Shown: piece by piece, positions 25,459-35,102 of the stretch
Layout: every line of letters starts with the position of its first letter
Numbering within the stretch: the stretch's first letter is position 1
Assembly: GCA_016284355.1 (NCBI GenBank)
Contig: JAEEOQ010000111.1
Span: 30,991 to 94,990 of the forward strand
From: Lachnospiraceae bacterium
Lineage (GTDB): Bacteria; Bacillota; Clostridia; Lachnospirales; Lachnospiraceae
Reading direction: 5' to 3'
Length of the DNA stretch: 64,000 nucleotides
The notes under the pieces: model-generated
Told to the model about the DNA's origin: nothing
Seen by the model: the letters and a program-made list of their open reading frames with translations, nothing else
The model's database searches: none
Position numbers and translations under genes: made by a program

Positions 25459-25699
25459 TAAAAAAATAAAGTCTCTGCCATAACAGCAGAGACGTATATT
25501 TACCGTGGTACCACTCTGATTCAGATGCATAAACATCTGCACTCATGCGTTCTGTAACGGGAACACCCGCAAGGGACTACTAAAGTTCACCCCTTAAGCT
25601 CCCGGACGAGTTCAAAACCTCCCGCTTACCTGCTTACACCTGCCGCAGGCTCTCTGAAAAGGGGCCGATCTTTACTGCTTCCGTTCGTCGCGATTAACT
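25459..25699 (-). promoter_or_regulatory. T-box riboswitch (leucine) with terminator, leuS leader
   Basis: On the minus strand the T-box core GTGGTACCACG lies at 25514-25504, in the antiterminator context CAGAGTGGTACCACGG. The terminator GTCTCTGC (25471-25478) / GCAGAGAC (25486-25493) is followed by a T-rich run to 25459. Upstream is the stem I region; GAACTCG around 25612-25606 contains the specifier CTC (25610-25608), a leucine codon, in agreement with leuS. Uncharged tRNA-Leu would favour the antiterminator. Confidence 0.92.
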
Positions 25700-25705
25700 T
25701 TTCTT

Positions 25706-25734
25706 ATCATAAGATAAATGCGTTTTTTTGTCAA
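25706..25734 (-). promoter_or_regulatory. Sigma-A promoter of leuS
   Basis: Minus strand TTGACA (25734-25729), 17-nt spacer, TATGAT (25711-25706). The region from here to 25804 shows no further gene or element. Confidence 0.82.
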
Positions 25735-25804
25735 GGATTATTCGCTAAGCCTTAGTCAGTTCGTCCGCCATTCTTACAACTCTGTAGGATTTTAATATAG
25801 TTCA

Positions 25805-25827
25805 GGCTGCCGCACAAGACGGCAGCC
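25805..25827 (-). terminator. Terminator of the solute-binding protein gene
   Basis: GGCTGCCG (25805-25812) pairs with CGGCAGCC (25820-25827), 30 nt after the stop codon of the gene at 25857. Confidence 0.75.
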
Positions 25828-25856
25828 CGGCTATTTATTTTGCTTTTTTCTGCATT

Positions 25857-27593
25857 TTATTTTGCGAGGTATTCGTCGTAATATCTCTGGTAGATCTTAA
25901 CGCTGTTTTCTGCTCCGAGGCTGTTTACTCTCTCAACAAAGTTAGCCCAGGTAGTGTCATTGATCTCTTCGTATCCCATGATAAATTTAGGGATCATGGT
26001 ATCCATGTAATCGGTGTAGTTTGAATAATCTGATGAAACAGCATCGTTATCCTCAGCAGTCATAGATACACCTGATGGATATGTATTTGCTTTTCCGTAC
26101 TTTCTCCACTCGTCGGATGCTTTCTTTGAAGCCTCTGATGCATAAGCATTGTTGTATTTGTAAAGTGAAAGTCCCGGAAGTCTTATTCCGTAAAAGCTGT
26201 TGGTCTTGCCGTCGATTGAAAGCTGTCCTTTATCAGGAACAAGAAGGTCGTTAAACTTAAATGTATCTTCAATGCCTGTGTATGCACCTTCTGTAAGTCC
26301 TGCGTCAACATATACCTTGTTGTCTGCTGCGCCCTGCTCTGCGGTAAGTCCGTAGCTTCTAAGCATCATTCCCTCATCTGTAAAGAGATAATCACAGATC
26401 TTAAGGAATCTTGCAAGCTTAGCTTCGCTGCAGGCCTTTGTTACTACGTATGCATTTGTATTTGCCAAAGCTCTGTCAGCATCTGATGACAAGAATCCCA
26501 TTCCCTTGTCTGTATGAGCAGTGTCAAGAGGTGAAGGGATGGCATTTACGGTCATCTCAAGTCCGTATTCAGGCATGCTCATAGCTCCGCCAAGCTGAGA
26601 TGTAAGTCCGTACCAGATACCTGCTGCAGCGCCGTATGTAAGGGCTGTATTTGGAAGATAGAACATGTCATTTGTACGGCTTGCAAAATCCTTGTAGATG
26701 TACCCTTTTTCGTACCACTCATGCATCTTTTCAAGATAATTTCTGAAGTTGTCCTGTGCAGGTCCAAACTTAACAGTATCGCCATCCACATAGATTCCCG
26801 GTGCAGCATCAAAACCGTTTAAAAGCTCACCTGTCTGGAAATATCCGTTGTATGGGATAATGAGGTCGGCATAATCTGTCATGCCTGCTGCCTGGAAGTA
26901 AAGATCCATAAGTGAAAGAGCGTATTCCCAGTCCTCAACGGTGGTCATTTCCTCGTTTCCGCTTGGGAAAGAAACATATCCGCCTGTCATAGTCTCAAGG
27001 ATATCTCTTCTGTATACAAAACCGCCCCAATGGTAAGCCTCATCTTTTCTAAGTCCTGAAGGAATACTGAAGATTCTTCCTTCATTGTCATAGAGTGCTT
27101 TTCTTACGTCCTCATTTTCAGGAGCCTGTAAGAATGCGTAGTAGTTTGGCGCGTACTTCTCAATATAAGGAGCAAGGTCAACTATAACGCCGTCCTCGTA
27201 AAGTGAAGCAACGCCTTCTGTAGAGAAGGTAACTTCCATTACATCTGTGTAGCTGCCTGTACCAAGCATAAGTGAAAACTGCTCTTTCTCAGAACCCATG
27301 GCAGGCTGCTGGAAATCAAGCTTACAGTTAAATTTCTTGTTTATATAATCAACTATCGGGTTCTCTGAATAAGAATCATATACTTTGTAATCATCCTTAT
27401 AAAGCCAAACTGTTATGTCAAGGTTCTCATTTTCATCATCAACAAGTTCGTTTGCAGATTTGCTCACTGTCGTTCCATCCTCTGCTTTTGTGGTAACGTC
27501 TGCTTTGCCGGTGTCTTCACTCTTACCGCAGCCGGCAAAAATGCTTACGATCATGGTGCAAGCAAGCACCAGTGCTACTAACTTTTTCTTCAT
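25857..27593 (-). CDS. Oligosaccharide-type ABC transporter substrate-binding lipoprotein (LplA-like)
   Basis: A 578-residue lipoprotein: signal with FAGC lipobox (Cys ~22), an Asp/Thr-rich linker, then a large family-1 solute-binding protein with the pattern of the LplA/YtcQ group (DITVWLYKDD, FNCKLDFQQPAMGSEKEQFSLMLGTG, IVDLAPYIEKYAPNYYAFLQ). Such proteins bind plant polysaccharide fragments. It is the third gene of a permease-permease-binding protein unit, with an AraC regulator divergent and a GH78 rhamnosidase 3 kb away, so a rhamnose-containing oligosaccharide is a plausible ligand (inference). Confidence 0.92.
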   Translation of the reverse strand: MKKKLVALVLACTMIVSIFAGCGKSEDTGKADVTTKAEDGTTVSKSANELVDDENENLDITVWLYKDDYKVYDSYSENPIVDYINKKFNCKLDFQQPAMGSEKEQFSLMLGTGSYTDVMEVTFSTEGVASLYEDGVIVDLAPYIEKYAPNYYAFLQAPENEDVRKALYDNEGRIFSIPSGLRKDEAYHWGGFVYRRDILETMTGGYVSFPSGNEEMTTVEDWEYALSLMDLYFQAAGMTDYADLIIPYNGYFQTGELLNGFDAAPGIYVDGDTVKFGPAQDNFRNYLEKMHEWYEKGYIYKDFASRTNDMFYLPNTALTYGAAAGIWYGLTSQLGGAMSMPEYGLEMTVNAIPSPLDTAHTDKGMGFLSSDADRALANTNAYVVTKACSEAKLARFLKICDYLFTDEGMMLRSYGLTAEQGAADNKVYVDAGLTEGAYTGIEDTFKFNDLLVPDKGQLSIDGKTNSFYGIRLPGLSLYKYNNAYASEASKKASDEWRKYGKANTYPSGVSMTAEDNDAVSSDYSNYTDYMDTMIPKFIMGYEEINDTTWANFVERVNSLGAENSVKIYQRYYDEYLAK

Positions 27594-27610
27594 TTCTCTT
27601 CTCCTGTTCC

Positions 27611-27655
27611 GCGGGTTTTTCCCGCTTAATCAATACTTTTGCGAAAAATTTTCGC
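27611..27655 (-). other. Two small hairpins between permease and binding-protein genes
   Basis: GCGGG/CCCGC (27611-27625) and GCGAAAA/TTTTCGC (27641-27655) are stems in the 75-nt gap before the binding-protein gene. Such hairpins often stabilise the mRNA of binding-protein genes so that they are made in excess over permeases; that role is inferred. Confidence 0.45.
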
Positions 27656-27668
27656 GCCCACTTTTTTA

Positions 27669-28562
27669 TCAGCCCTTTACTCCGCCAAGTGTTACGCCTG
27701 TTACAAAATACTTCTGGGCAAATGGATAAGCCATAAGAACAGGCAAGGTACCCACTATTACCACGCAGTATTTAACAAGGTTTGCGGTGTAATTTACAAC
27801 TCCCGAAGCATCGCCTGTAGCTATAAGTACCGTAGCCGTATCATTTTTAATGAGGAGCTCCCTCATTATAAGCTGAAGCGGCCAGGCATCTCTTGCTGCA
27901 GGAAGGTAAATTGAAGCCGGATACCATGAGTTCCAGTGCATAACCACCGTAAACATGGCAATAACGGCTATATTTGCCTTAACAAGGGGCGCTAAGATCT
28001 TAAACATTATGGTCATAGGCCCTGCTCCGTCAAGCTTAGCTGATTCTTCATAACTGTCCGGAAGCTGCTCAAAACCGCTCTTCATCATGGTGATGTAAAA
28101 GGCGTTTATTATACCCGGGATCATAAGAGCCCATCTTGAATTAATAAGACCTAAGGCTCTGTTTACCTGGTAGCTTGGGATAAGTCCGCCTGAAAACATC
28201 ATGGTAAAGAGAATAAATATCATGAGAGGGTTCTTAAGCTTAAAGCTCTTCCTGCTCACAAGATATCCTGCGATAACGGTAATGAGAGTTCCCACTACTG
28301 TATTCCATACGACATATATGATGGTATTGCCGTATCCCTTAAGAACACTGGCAGTTTGAAGTACAAGTTTGTATCCGTCAAAGGTCACTTCTCCAAGTGG
28401 CTTCCAGATAATACCCGAGGCGCTCATAAGAAGTCTCGGATTACTTAAAGAAGCCATGGTAACGTGCCAGATCGGGATAATACATAAAAATGCAAAAACT
28501 ATCATAAATGAGTAGTTTAAAATGTTAAAAACCACCCTTGAAGGTTTTAATTTTTCTACCAT
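27669..28562 (-). CDS. Carbohydrate ABC transporter permease (LplC/YtcP-like)
   Basis: A 297-residue permease with six hydrophobic segments and the EAA loop (YEESAKLDGAGPMTIMFKILAPLVKAN). The ending YPFAQKYFVTGVTLGGVKG is diagnostic of the LplC/YtcP group that pairs with LplB-type permeases. It lies 14 nt after the partner permease gene. Its multitask ATPase is not encoded here and probably comes from an MsmX-like gene elsewhere. Confidence 0.93.
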   Translation of the reverse strand: MVEKLKPSRVVFNILNYSFMIVFAFLCIIPIWHVTMASLSNPRLLMSASGIIWKPLGEVTFDGYKLVLQTASVLKGYGNTIIYVVWNTVVGTLITVIAGYLVSRKSFKLKNPLMIFILFTMMFSGGLIPSYQVNRALGLINSRWALMIPGIINAFYITMMKSGFEQLPDSYEESAKLDGAGPMTIMFKILAPLVKANIAVIAMFTVVMHWNSWYPASIYLPAARDAWPLQLIMRELLIKNDTATVLIATGDASGVVNYTANLVKYCVVIVGTLPVLMAYPFAQKYFVTGVTLGGVKG

Positions 28563-28576
28563 TTTCTGCTTTCCCC

Positions 28577-29506
28577 CTATACGATGCCGATATCCGTCGC
28601 TTTTTTAGAAAGCGTATTTGAGATCACCAGCAATGTGGTTCCCACTACCGAGTTAAAAAGTCCTACTGCAGTAGCATATCCGTACTGCATGTTCTCAATA
28701 CCCATACGCTGTACGTTTGTGGAGATTACATCTGCTGTTTCGTAGATACTGCTGTTGTAAAGAAGGAGTATCTTGTCTCCGCCTACGCTCATCATTGTTC
28801 CGCAGCGAAGGATGAGCATTGTGACTATAGCAGGCATTATGCCGGGAAGCGTAACATGCAAGCACCTTTTCCATCTGCCGGCACCGTCTATTGCTGCTGC
28901 CTCGTACTGCTCTGTCGGAACTGCCGTAATTGCCGAAATAAAAAATATGGAACCGTATCCAAGTCCCTGCCAGATATCTGAAAGCAGGTTTATGGTCCAG
29001 AAATACTTAGGGTTTTGTAATAGGTTTTCCCTTTGTATTCCAAAGAGTTTAACAGCAAGGTTTGTTACAACACCGTTTGTTGAGCAAAACTCAATGATAA
29101 GACCTGCAATAACTACCATAGAAACAAAATATGGCATATAGCTTATGGTCTGAACCGACTTTTTAAACCATTTAAGTCTGATCTCGTTAAGGAGCAGGGC
29201 AAAGATAATTGTAAGCGGGAACCCCACGAAAAGTCCCAGTGCGTTGATAACAAAGGTGTTTCGTAAAAGTGTAAAGAAGTTTGGGCCTCCAAAGAAAGCC
29301 GCAAAGTTCTTAAATCCCACAAATCTGCTGCCAAGTATACCCCTTGCAGGCTTATAATCCTGGAAAGCCATTACCACGCCAAACATTGGCACATAACAAA
29401 AGATTATGAAATATACCACGATAGGCACAGTAAGTAGATACAAAGACTTGTTGATGGCAAAATCATGCTTCCATCCATTGTTTGATTTAGGTTTACTATT
29501 TTTCAT
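28577..29506 (-). CDS. Carbohydrate ABC transporter permease (LplB/YteP-like)
   Basis: A 309-residue permease with six hydrophobic segments. YVPMFGVVMAFQDYKPARGILGS and the EAA loop YEAAAIDGAGRWKRCLHVTLPGIMP are marks of the LplB family. The ATG at 29506 has GGAGG 10 nt upstream; the frame extending to 29533 lacks a ribosome site. First gene of the transporter unit; divergent from the AraC regulator with 139 nt between. Confidence 0.93.
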   Translation of the reverse strand: MKNSKPKSNNGWKHDFAINKSLYLLTVPIVVYFIIFCYVPMFGVVMAFQDYKPARGILGSRFVGFKNFAAFFGGPNFFTLLRNTFVINALGLFVGFPLTIIFALLLNEIRLKWFKKSVQTISYMPYFVSMVVIAGLIIEFCSTNGVVTNLAVKLFGIQRENLLQNPKYFWTINLLSDIWQGLGYGSIFFISAITAVPTEQYEAAAIDGAGRWKRCLHVTLPGIMPAIVTMLILRCGTMMSVGGDKILLLYNSSIYETADVISTNVQRMGIENMQYGYATAVGLFNSVVGTTLLVISNTLSKKATDIGIV

Positions 29507-29645
29507 CTTTCTTAATCCTCCATCCGAAAACAATTATAGATGTGAGATCTTTTTTAGTATTGTATTGTTGTTTTATATATGGTAAATTTGTTGCGTAAGA
29601 TATGTTTGTTTTATGAATTGTAGATTTGTTTAAGGAGAAGATAAA

Positions 29646-30836
29646 ATGCGATCTGTACCGGATTACGACTACATAGCCGAAAAAACAGGAGATATGCTTG
29701 GTGTACCAATAAGAGTCTACGAAGGAAAAGAGCTTAAGATTTTTCACTTTTCTCTTCCATTTGCAAAAGATCCGATCACGCCCCATTTAGACAGGGTCTT
29801 ATCAGGTAACGGTAATGTGGGATATTATATTGCACCTGACTTTTCCTACTACGGCGTTATACGTCATAAGAAAAACACCATAGTCATAGGTCCTACCAAA
29901 GCAGCTTCCTTTGATGATAAAGAGATCCACGATATGTCTTTTGCACTTGAAGTCTCACCGGAAAAACAGTATGCCTTCTTTTCAGCAATGAAAGCCATTA
30001 TACCTTTCCCTCTTTCCATTCTCTTACAGGTGCTTTGCTCCATGAACTACTCATTAAATGAGGAAAAGATGTCCACCAGCGATCTTGAGATAATAGAAAG
30101 CGAGCAGGACGGCCTTTATAAAGAATTTACCGAGCTTCCATACGAGCGCTACGACGCTTCCGAAGAGCTTGATGCAGATGTAATAAAGTCATACCAGACA
30201 GAGCAGACCTTAAGCGATATGATAAGGCGCGGAAGCCGTGACGAATTTATGGAATGGATAAAGCATGCTCCCACCATCAGAGCAGGTGTCAGCACGCCAG
30301 ACGGTCTTCGCCAGGCAAAAAATATTTTCATTGTAAGTACTGCCCTTTTTTCAAGAGCCGCAATAAGAGGCGGCATGGATGTAGCGGAAGCCATCAAGCT
30401 TTCCGACTCATATATAATGAAGTGTGAGCAGCTGACAAACCCCCAGGCCATATCAAACCTGCAGTTTCATATGGTACTTGATTATATTGAAAAGGTTGAA
30501 AAAATAAGATATCACAGAAACAAATCCGAATTTGTTGGAGAAGTTGCAAACTATGTGCATCACCACATTTCAGAGCCAATAAAGACGGAAGATATTGCAG
30601 ATGCCCTATTTATAAGTAGAAGCCGCCTTTCCACCAAATTTAAGGAAGAAAGCGGCATTACACTTACTGATTACATTAGAAATATGAAAATATCGGAGGC
30701 CAAGCATTTGCTTAAGCACTCCGATAAAAGTCTTCTTTTGATATCAACTTACCTTGGTTTTTCCTCCCAAAGCCATTTTTGCAGAGTCTTTAAAGAGGTG
30801 ACAGGGATGTCACCTAAGGAGTACAAAGAGTCCTAA
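29646..30836 (+). CDS. AraC family transcriptional regulator
   Basis: A 396-residue regulator. The C-terminal ~100 residues hold both AraC helix-turn-helix motifs (IKTEDIADALFISRSRLSTKFKEESG, then LLLISTYLGFSSQSHFCRVFKEVTGMSPKEY). The N-terminal ~290 residues form a sensor found with carbohydrate importers in Lachnospiraceae; I do not see a cupin. AAGGAG lies 8 nt before the ATG. Divergence from the LplB/LplC/LplA-type genes suggests that it activates the transporter, and possibly the nearby rhamnosidase gene, in response to a sugar. Confidence 0.92.
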   Translation: MRSVPDYDYIAEKTGDMLGVPIRVYEGKELKIFHFSLPFAKDPITPHLDRVLSGNGNVGYYIAPDFSYYGVIRHKKNTIVIGPTKAASFDDKEIHDMSFALEVSPEKQYAFFSAMKAIIPFPLSILLQVLCSMNYSLNEEKMSTSDLEIIESEQDGLYKEFTELPYERYDASEELDADVIKSYQTEQTLSDMIRRGSRDEFMEWIKHAPTIRAGVSTPDGLRQAKNIFIVSTALFSRAAIRGGMDVAEAIKLSDSYIMKCEQLTNPQAISNLQFHMVLDYIEKVEKIRYHRNKSEFVGEVANYVHHHISEPIKTEDIADALFISRSRLSTKFKEESGITLTDYIRNMKISEAKHLLKHSDKSLLLISTYLGFSSQSHFCRVFKEVTGMSPKEYKES

Positions 30837-30873
30837 CAAAAATTCCCTTTGCCTTACGCAAAGGGAATTTTTG
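30837..30873. terminator. Bidirectional terminator, 16-bp perfect stem
   Basis: CAAAAATTCCCTTTGC (30837-30852) pairs perfectly with GCAAAGGGAATTTTTG (30858-30873). It starts right after the AraC gene stop and ends next to the stop of the convergent M18 gene, so it serves both. Confidence 0.92.
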
Positions 30874-32265
30874 TCAAGCATTTTCAAGGAATGCTTTATA
30901 TCCTTTGTATGCTTCGTAGATATCTGCCTTACAGGTGATCTCCCAAGGAGCATGCATATTAAGTACAGGTACACCTGAATCGATAACGTTCATACCGTAG
31001 CGAGCCATAATGTAAGCGATGGTTCCGCCGCCGCCCTGATCTACTTTACCAAGTTCAGAAGTCTGGAATGAAACGCCGCCCTTTTCCATAATGGCACGAA
31101 GCTCAGCCATGTACTCAGGATTTGCATCGTTACAGCCATACTTTCCTCTTGAACCGGTGTATTTGTTAAATACGATACCACGTCCAAGGAAAGCTGAGTT
31201 CTTAAGCTCATTAACTGTTCCGTAGTTAGGATCTACTGCAGCGCTAACGTCTGATGAAAGAAGCTTTGAAGCAGCAAGTGCACGGCGAAGATCAAGCTCT
31301 GAGTACTTGCCCATAGCGTTCATGATCTCAGCTACTGTATTTTCAAAGAATCTTGACTTCATACCGGTAGCACCGATGCTGCCAACCTCTTCTTTATCTA
31401 CAAGGATGCAGCCAAGTGTCTTTTCAGGAGCCTTTGCCTCAAGGATAGCAAGAAGAGATGTGTAAGCACATACTCTGTCGTCCTGACCGTAACCCATGAC
31501 CATGCTTCTGTCAAGGCCGTAGTCTCTTGCTTCGCCTGCAGGTACGAGCTCAAGCTCTGCAGAAAGGAAATCCTCTTCTTCCATATTGTATTCATCTTTA
31601 AGGATCTTGATGATATTTGCTGCAACAGCCTTCTTTTCCTCGCCCTTAAGCGGCATGGTGCCAACGAGGATATCAAGCTTCTCGCCTTCTACAACCTTTG
31701 CGCCCTTCTTGTCAAGCTGATCTGCAGAAAGGTGAACAAGAAGATCTGTTACTGAAACAACAGGGTCGCCCGGCTTATCGCCAATGTTAATATTTACAAG
31801 GCTGCCGTCTTTTTTTGCCACAACACCGTGAATGGCAAGAGGAAGTGTAACCCACTGATATTTCTTGATACCACCGTAATAATGGGTATCCATCATTGCA
31901 TAATGTGTTGTGTAAAGAGAATCTTCCCAAAGTGGATTCTGCTTAAGATCGATACGAGGAGAATCGATATGTGCACCAAGAAGTGACATACCCTCGCTAA
32001 GTGGCTTCTTGCCTATAACAAAGAGCATAAGGTTTTTATCCATGTTGTTTGCATAAACCTTGTCTCCTGCTTTAAGCTTCTTGCCTGCTTTGATGATATC
32101 TGCAAGGTCTTTAAAACCTGCCTCTTTTGCAAGTTTGACTGACTCACTTACGCATTCGCGCTCTGTCTTACAATCAGAGATAAACTTGCGGTAATCTTCT
32201 GAAAGAGAAAATACAGCTTTTAATTCTTTAGCTTTGTATTTTTCCCATGCTGATTTGTTTTCCAT
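30874..32265 (-). CDS. M18 family zinc aminopeptidase
   Basis: A 463-residue cytosolic aminopeptidase of the M18 (aspartyl aminopeptidase/aminopeptidase I) family. LLGAHIDSPRIDLKQNP gives the first metal His/Asp, VDKEEVGSIGATG the catalytic Glu pair, and LNMHAPWEI the late metal His; GYGQDDRVCAYTSL carries the bridging Asp. Length fits the family. It trims N-terminal residues from peptides. AAAGGGA lies 9 nt before the ATG. It is a single-gene unit between the AraC gene and the divergent GH78 gene, with no obvious functional link to either. Confidence 0.93.
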   Translation of the reverse strand: MENKSAWEKYKAKELKAVFSLSEDYRKFISDCKTERECVSESVKLAKEAGFKDLADIIKAGKKLKAGDKVYANNMDKNLMLFVIGKKPLSEGMSLLGAHIDSPRIDLKQNPLWEDSLYTTHYAMMDTHYYGGIKKYQWVTLPLAIHGVVAKKDGSLVNINIGDKPGDPVVSVTDLLVHLSADQLDKKGAKVVEGEKLDILVGTMPLKGEEKKAVAANIIKILKDEYNMEEEDFLSAELELVPAGEARDYGLDRSMVMGYGQDDRVCAYTSLLAILEAKAPEKTLGCILVDKEEVGSIGATGMKSRFFENTVAEIMNAMGKYSELDLRRALAASKLLSSDVSAAVDPNYGTVNELKNSAFLGRGIVFNKYTGSRGKYGCNDANPEYMAELRAIMEKGGVSFQTSELGKVDQGGGGTIAYIMARYGMNVIDSGVPVLNMHAPWEITCKADIYEAYKGYKAFLENA

Positions 32266-32369
32266 AATAAAAAGTCCCTTTCGTATATTAGCGAGTGCTT
32301 ACTTCACTCGCACCAAAATGCATTATAACATATATTTTTACATAATAAAAGGTAACAAGCATATCATTA

Positions 32370-32424
32370 TTGCAACAAATATGCAAGTTTTCCCCTTTGA
32401 AATGAGATAAAATACATCTAAGAT
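32370..32424 (+). promoter_or_regulatory. Candidate promoter and dyad before the rhamnosidase gene
   Basis: TTGAAA (32397-32402), 16-nt spacer, TAAGAT (32419-32424) form a moderate promoter. Just upstream, TTGCA (32370-32374) and TGCAA (32382-32386) form a dyad in the position of an activator site. The rest of the 218-nt gap shows nothing else. Confidence 0.4.
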
Positions 32425-32483
32425 GAGAGATTTTTTGATACATAGATCGGTAATAAAAAGAAACAAAAAGCGGAGGATGAAAT

Positions 32484-35036
32484 ATGAAAGCAGTAAGACT
32501 TAGGACGGCAGATCTTAAAGATCCTATAGGGATAGATATCGCAGCGCCCGTATTTACCTGGAACTGCGAAGACGGCGTAAGCCAAAGCGCGTATAAAGTG
32601 GTCTGCACAGATGAAGACGGAAAAACAGCATGGGATTCAGGTAAAGTCACATCATCAGACATGCATGTAAAATATGCAGGAAGAAAGCTTTGCAGCAGGG
32701 ACATCATCACATACACTGTGACACTTTGGGATGAAAACGGCGCCGAAGAAACAAGCGAGCCTGCCACATTTGAAATGGGGCTCCTTAACGAAAGTGACTT
32801 TAAGGCATCATGGATAACAGGCAACTACAACCCAAATAAGAAAAACAGATACCCTGTAGATTATTTTAGAAAGAAATTTGTATCTGAAAAGAAGGTTAAA
32901 AAGGCAAGGCTTTATGCCACAGCATGCGGTGTATACGAGGCAAGCATCAACGGTGAAAAATGCGGAAGCTTTGTACTGGCTCCCGGTATTACGGATTACC
33001 GCTTAAGGATGCAGCTTCAGACCATCGACGTTACAGACCTTATTAAAGACGGAGACAACTTCCTTGAGATCGCTCTTGCAGACGGCTGGTACAGGGGAAG
33101 CGTTGGTGCATGGGGTCTAACATGCCAGTACGGCGTAGAGACCAAGGTATATGCGCAGCTTGAGATAACATTTGAAGACGGTCAGGTACGTACCGTAAGA
33201 AGCGACGAGAGCTGGGATTGGAGCAATGACGGCCCTATAGAGTTTGCAGACAACAAGGATGGCGAGATCGTAGACGCGAGAAAGACTCCAAGTTTCAATG
33301 GGAAAGCCAAAGTGACTACCACAAACGTACGTCCATGCGCTTCAAATAACGTTGCCATTGAAGAACACGAGACCTTTAAAGGAAAAGTTATCACCTCTCC
33401 TACAGGAAAGAAGATACTTGATTTTGGTCAGAATATGGCGGGCTATATCTCATTTACGGTAAAAGCCCATAAAGGCGATAAGCTCACCCTTCGCTTTGGC
33501 GAACTTATCGGAGAAGACGGCGAGCTTACCCAGAAAAATATTCAGTGCAGCAATAAGAAGAAAACCACACCGCTTCAAAAGATCGAATACACCTGCAAGG
33601 AAGGCATAAATGAGTACAAGACAAAATTTGCCATCTTTGGATTTGCTTATGTTGAAATAACAGGTGGAATTAAAATAAATCCTGATGATTTTACCGCTAT
33701 TGCTGTTTATTCTTCCATAGAGGAAACCGGCTTTTTTGAAAGCTCAAACGAGCTGTTAAATAAGTTCGTTCATGCCACAAAGTGGTCTACAAAGAGCAAC
33801 AGCGCAGATATCCCTACAGACTGCCCGACCCGTGAGCGCCACGGCTGGACAGGCGATGCTCAGATCTTCTTTAAGAGCGCAAACTATCTTTTTGACTACG
33901 CTGCATTTTCAAAGAAGTACCTTCGAGATGTATACGATATTCAGGAAAAAGACGGCAAACTGCCACAGATAGCTCCCTACGGCGGTGTCGACAGCTATAT
34001 GAACGTTATGAACGGAAGCGTTGGCTGGGCTGATGTGGGAGTACTCATCCCTTACAGATATTACCTCATGAACGGCGATACAGAGATCTTACATGAGTAT
34101 TACGACAGAATGAAACTTTACGCCGAGTTTATGATGAAAAGATGCGGCAAAAAGGGCGGCCTTATGGCTGAGAAGATAAAGCTTTCAAAGGAAAATGCAC
34201 CTTACCTTGTAAATATCGGTCAAAGTTATGGCGAGTGGGCAGAGCCAAAGGATGTATTCGACTCAAAATGGACTGATTTTGTAGCTCCGCACCCTGAGGT
34301 TTCAACAGCCTACACCTCATATATCATGGCTGTAATAGTCAAAGTAGCAAAGATAATAGGAAGAAATGAAGATGTTCCTGTTTATGAAACATATAGAGAC
34401 GGCTGCAAGAGAGCCTATAGCGAGCTTGTATCTGAAGGAAAATACAGCCTTGATACTGACCGTCAGGCGCAGCTCGTAAGACCTCTTTATATGGAGCTTT
34501 TAAATAAAGAGCAGGAGGATTTTGCAAAGAGACGTCTTTCTGCCGCCATAAAAAATTACGGCTACAGACTTGGAACCGGCTTTCTTTCAACTCCGCTTAT
34601 TTTAAAGGTTCTTGAAAGCTACGATCTGGAGACCGCTTACAAACTCCTTGAAAATGAGGAGATCCCGGGCTGGCTTTCTATGCCAAAGAACGGTGCCACA
34701 ACCATATGGGAGGGCTGGGAAGGCCCTAAGGCGCCCGGCGGAATAGCTTCGCTTAACCACTACTCTAAGGGTGCTCTTTGCGAGTGGCTTTTTGAGGGTA
34801 TGTGCGGAATAAACATGGCAGGAGAAGGAAAGTTTGTTATAAAGCCGCTCCCCGGCGGCAGCTTTACATTTGCAAAGGCAAGCTATAACAGCCGCTACGG
34901 TCTTGTATCCTGCGGATGGAAAAAGACCGACTCAGGATATTCCTATGAAATAAGCATACCTGCAAACACTACCGCAAAGATCATCCTTCCGGGCGGAAAA
35001 GAATCTGAAGTAACTGCAGGCGAGTATATATTTTAA
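32484..35036 (+). CDS. Alpha-L-rhamnosidase, glycoside hydrolase family 78
   Basis: An 850-residue GH78 enzyme without signal peptide, so it acts on imported oligosaccharides. Order: N-terminal FnIII-like domain (~1-110, TDEDGKTAWDSGKV), beta-sandwich domains with ARLYATACGVYEASINGEKCG, then LDFGQNMAGYISF, the catalytic six-hairpin barrel with DCPTRERHGWTGDAQ (446-460), which carries the acidic residues of the inverting mechanism, and a C-terminal beta domain. GGAGG lies 7 nt before the ATG. It hydrolyses terminal alpha-L-rhamnose; together with the sugar importer it suggests use of rhamnogalacturonan or rhamnosylated glycans. Confidence 0.93.
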   Translation: MKAVRLRTADLKDPIGIDIAAPVFTWNCEDGVSQSAYKVVCTDEDGKTAWDSGKVTSSDMHVKYAGRKLCSRDIITYTVTLWDENGAEETSEPATFEMGLLNESDFKASWITGNYNPNKKNRYPVDYFRKKFVSEKKVKKARLYATACGVYEASINGEKCGSFVLAPGITDYRLRMQLQTIDVTDLIKDGDNFLEIALADGWYRGSVGAWGLTCQYGVETKVYAQLEITFEDGQVRTVRSDESWDWSNDGPIEFADNKDGEIVDARKTPSFNGKAKVTTTNVRPCASNNVAIEEHETFKGKVITSPTGKKILDFGQNMAGYISFTVKAHKGDKLTLRFGELIGEDGELTQKNIQCSNKKKTTPLQKIEYTCKEGINEYKTKFAIFGFAYVEITGGIKINPDDFTAIAVYSSIEETGFFESSNELLNKFVHATKWSTKSNSADIPTDCPTRERHGWTGDAQIFFKSANYLFDYAAFSKKYLRDVYDIQEKDGKLPQIAPYGGVDSYMNVMNGSVGWADVGVLIPYRYYLMNGDTEILHEYYDRMKLYAEFMMKRCGKKGGLMAEKIKLSKENAPYLVNIGQSYGEWAEPKDVFDSKWTDFVAPHPEVSTAYTSYIMAVIVKVAKIIGRNEDVPVYETYRDGCKRAYSELVSEGKYSLDTDRQAQLVRPLYMELLNKEQEDFAKRRLSAAIKNYGYRLGTGFLSTPLILKVLESYDLETAYKLLENEEIPGWLSMPKNGATTIWEGWEGPKAPGGIASLNHYSKGALCEWLFEGMCGINMAGEGKFVIKPLPGGSFTFAKASYNSRYGLVSCGWKKTDSGYSYEISIPANTTAKIILPGGKESEVTAGEYIF

Positions 35037-35059
35037 TAAATTATCTCTTAAGCAAAAAA

Positions 35060-35088
35060 AGAGCAGATGTACCGAATACATCTGCTCT
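35060..35088 (-). terminator. Bidirectional terminator between the GH78 and ilvE genes
   Basis: AGAGCAGATGTA (35060-35071) pairs perfectly with TACATCTGCTCT (35077-35088); a run of seven T follows on the minus strand. Confidence 0.9.
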
Positions 35089-35102
35089 GACATAAGATCT
35101 GA

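Noticed and set aside
32288..32824. 178-residue open frame on the minus strand
   Set aside because: Lies across the GH78 promoter and start; peptide is not gene-like and codon use is poor.
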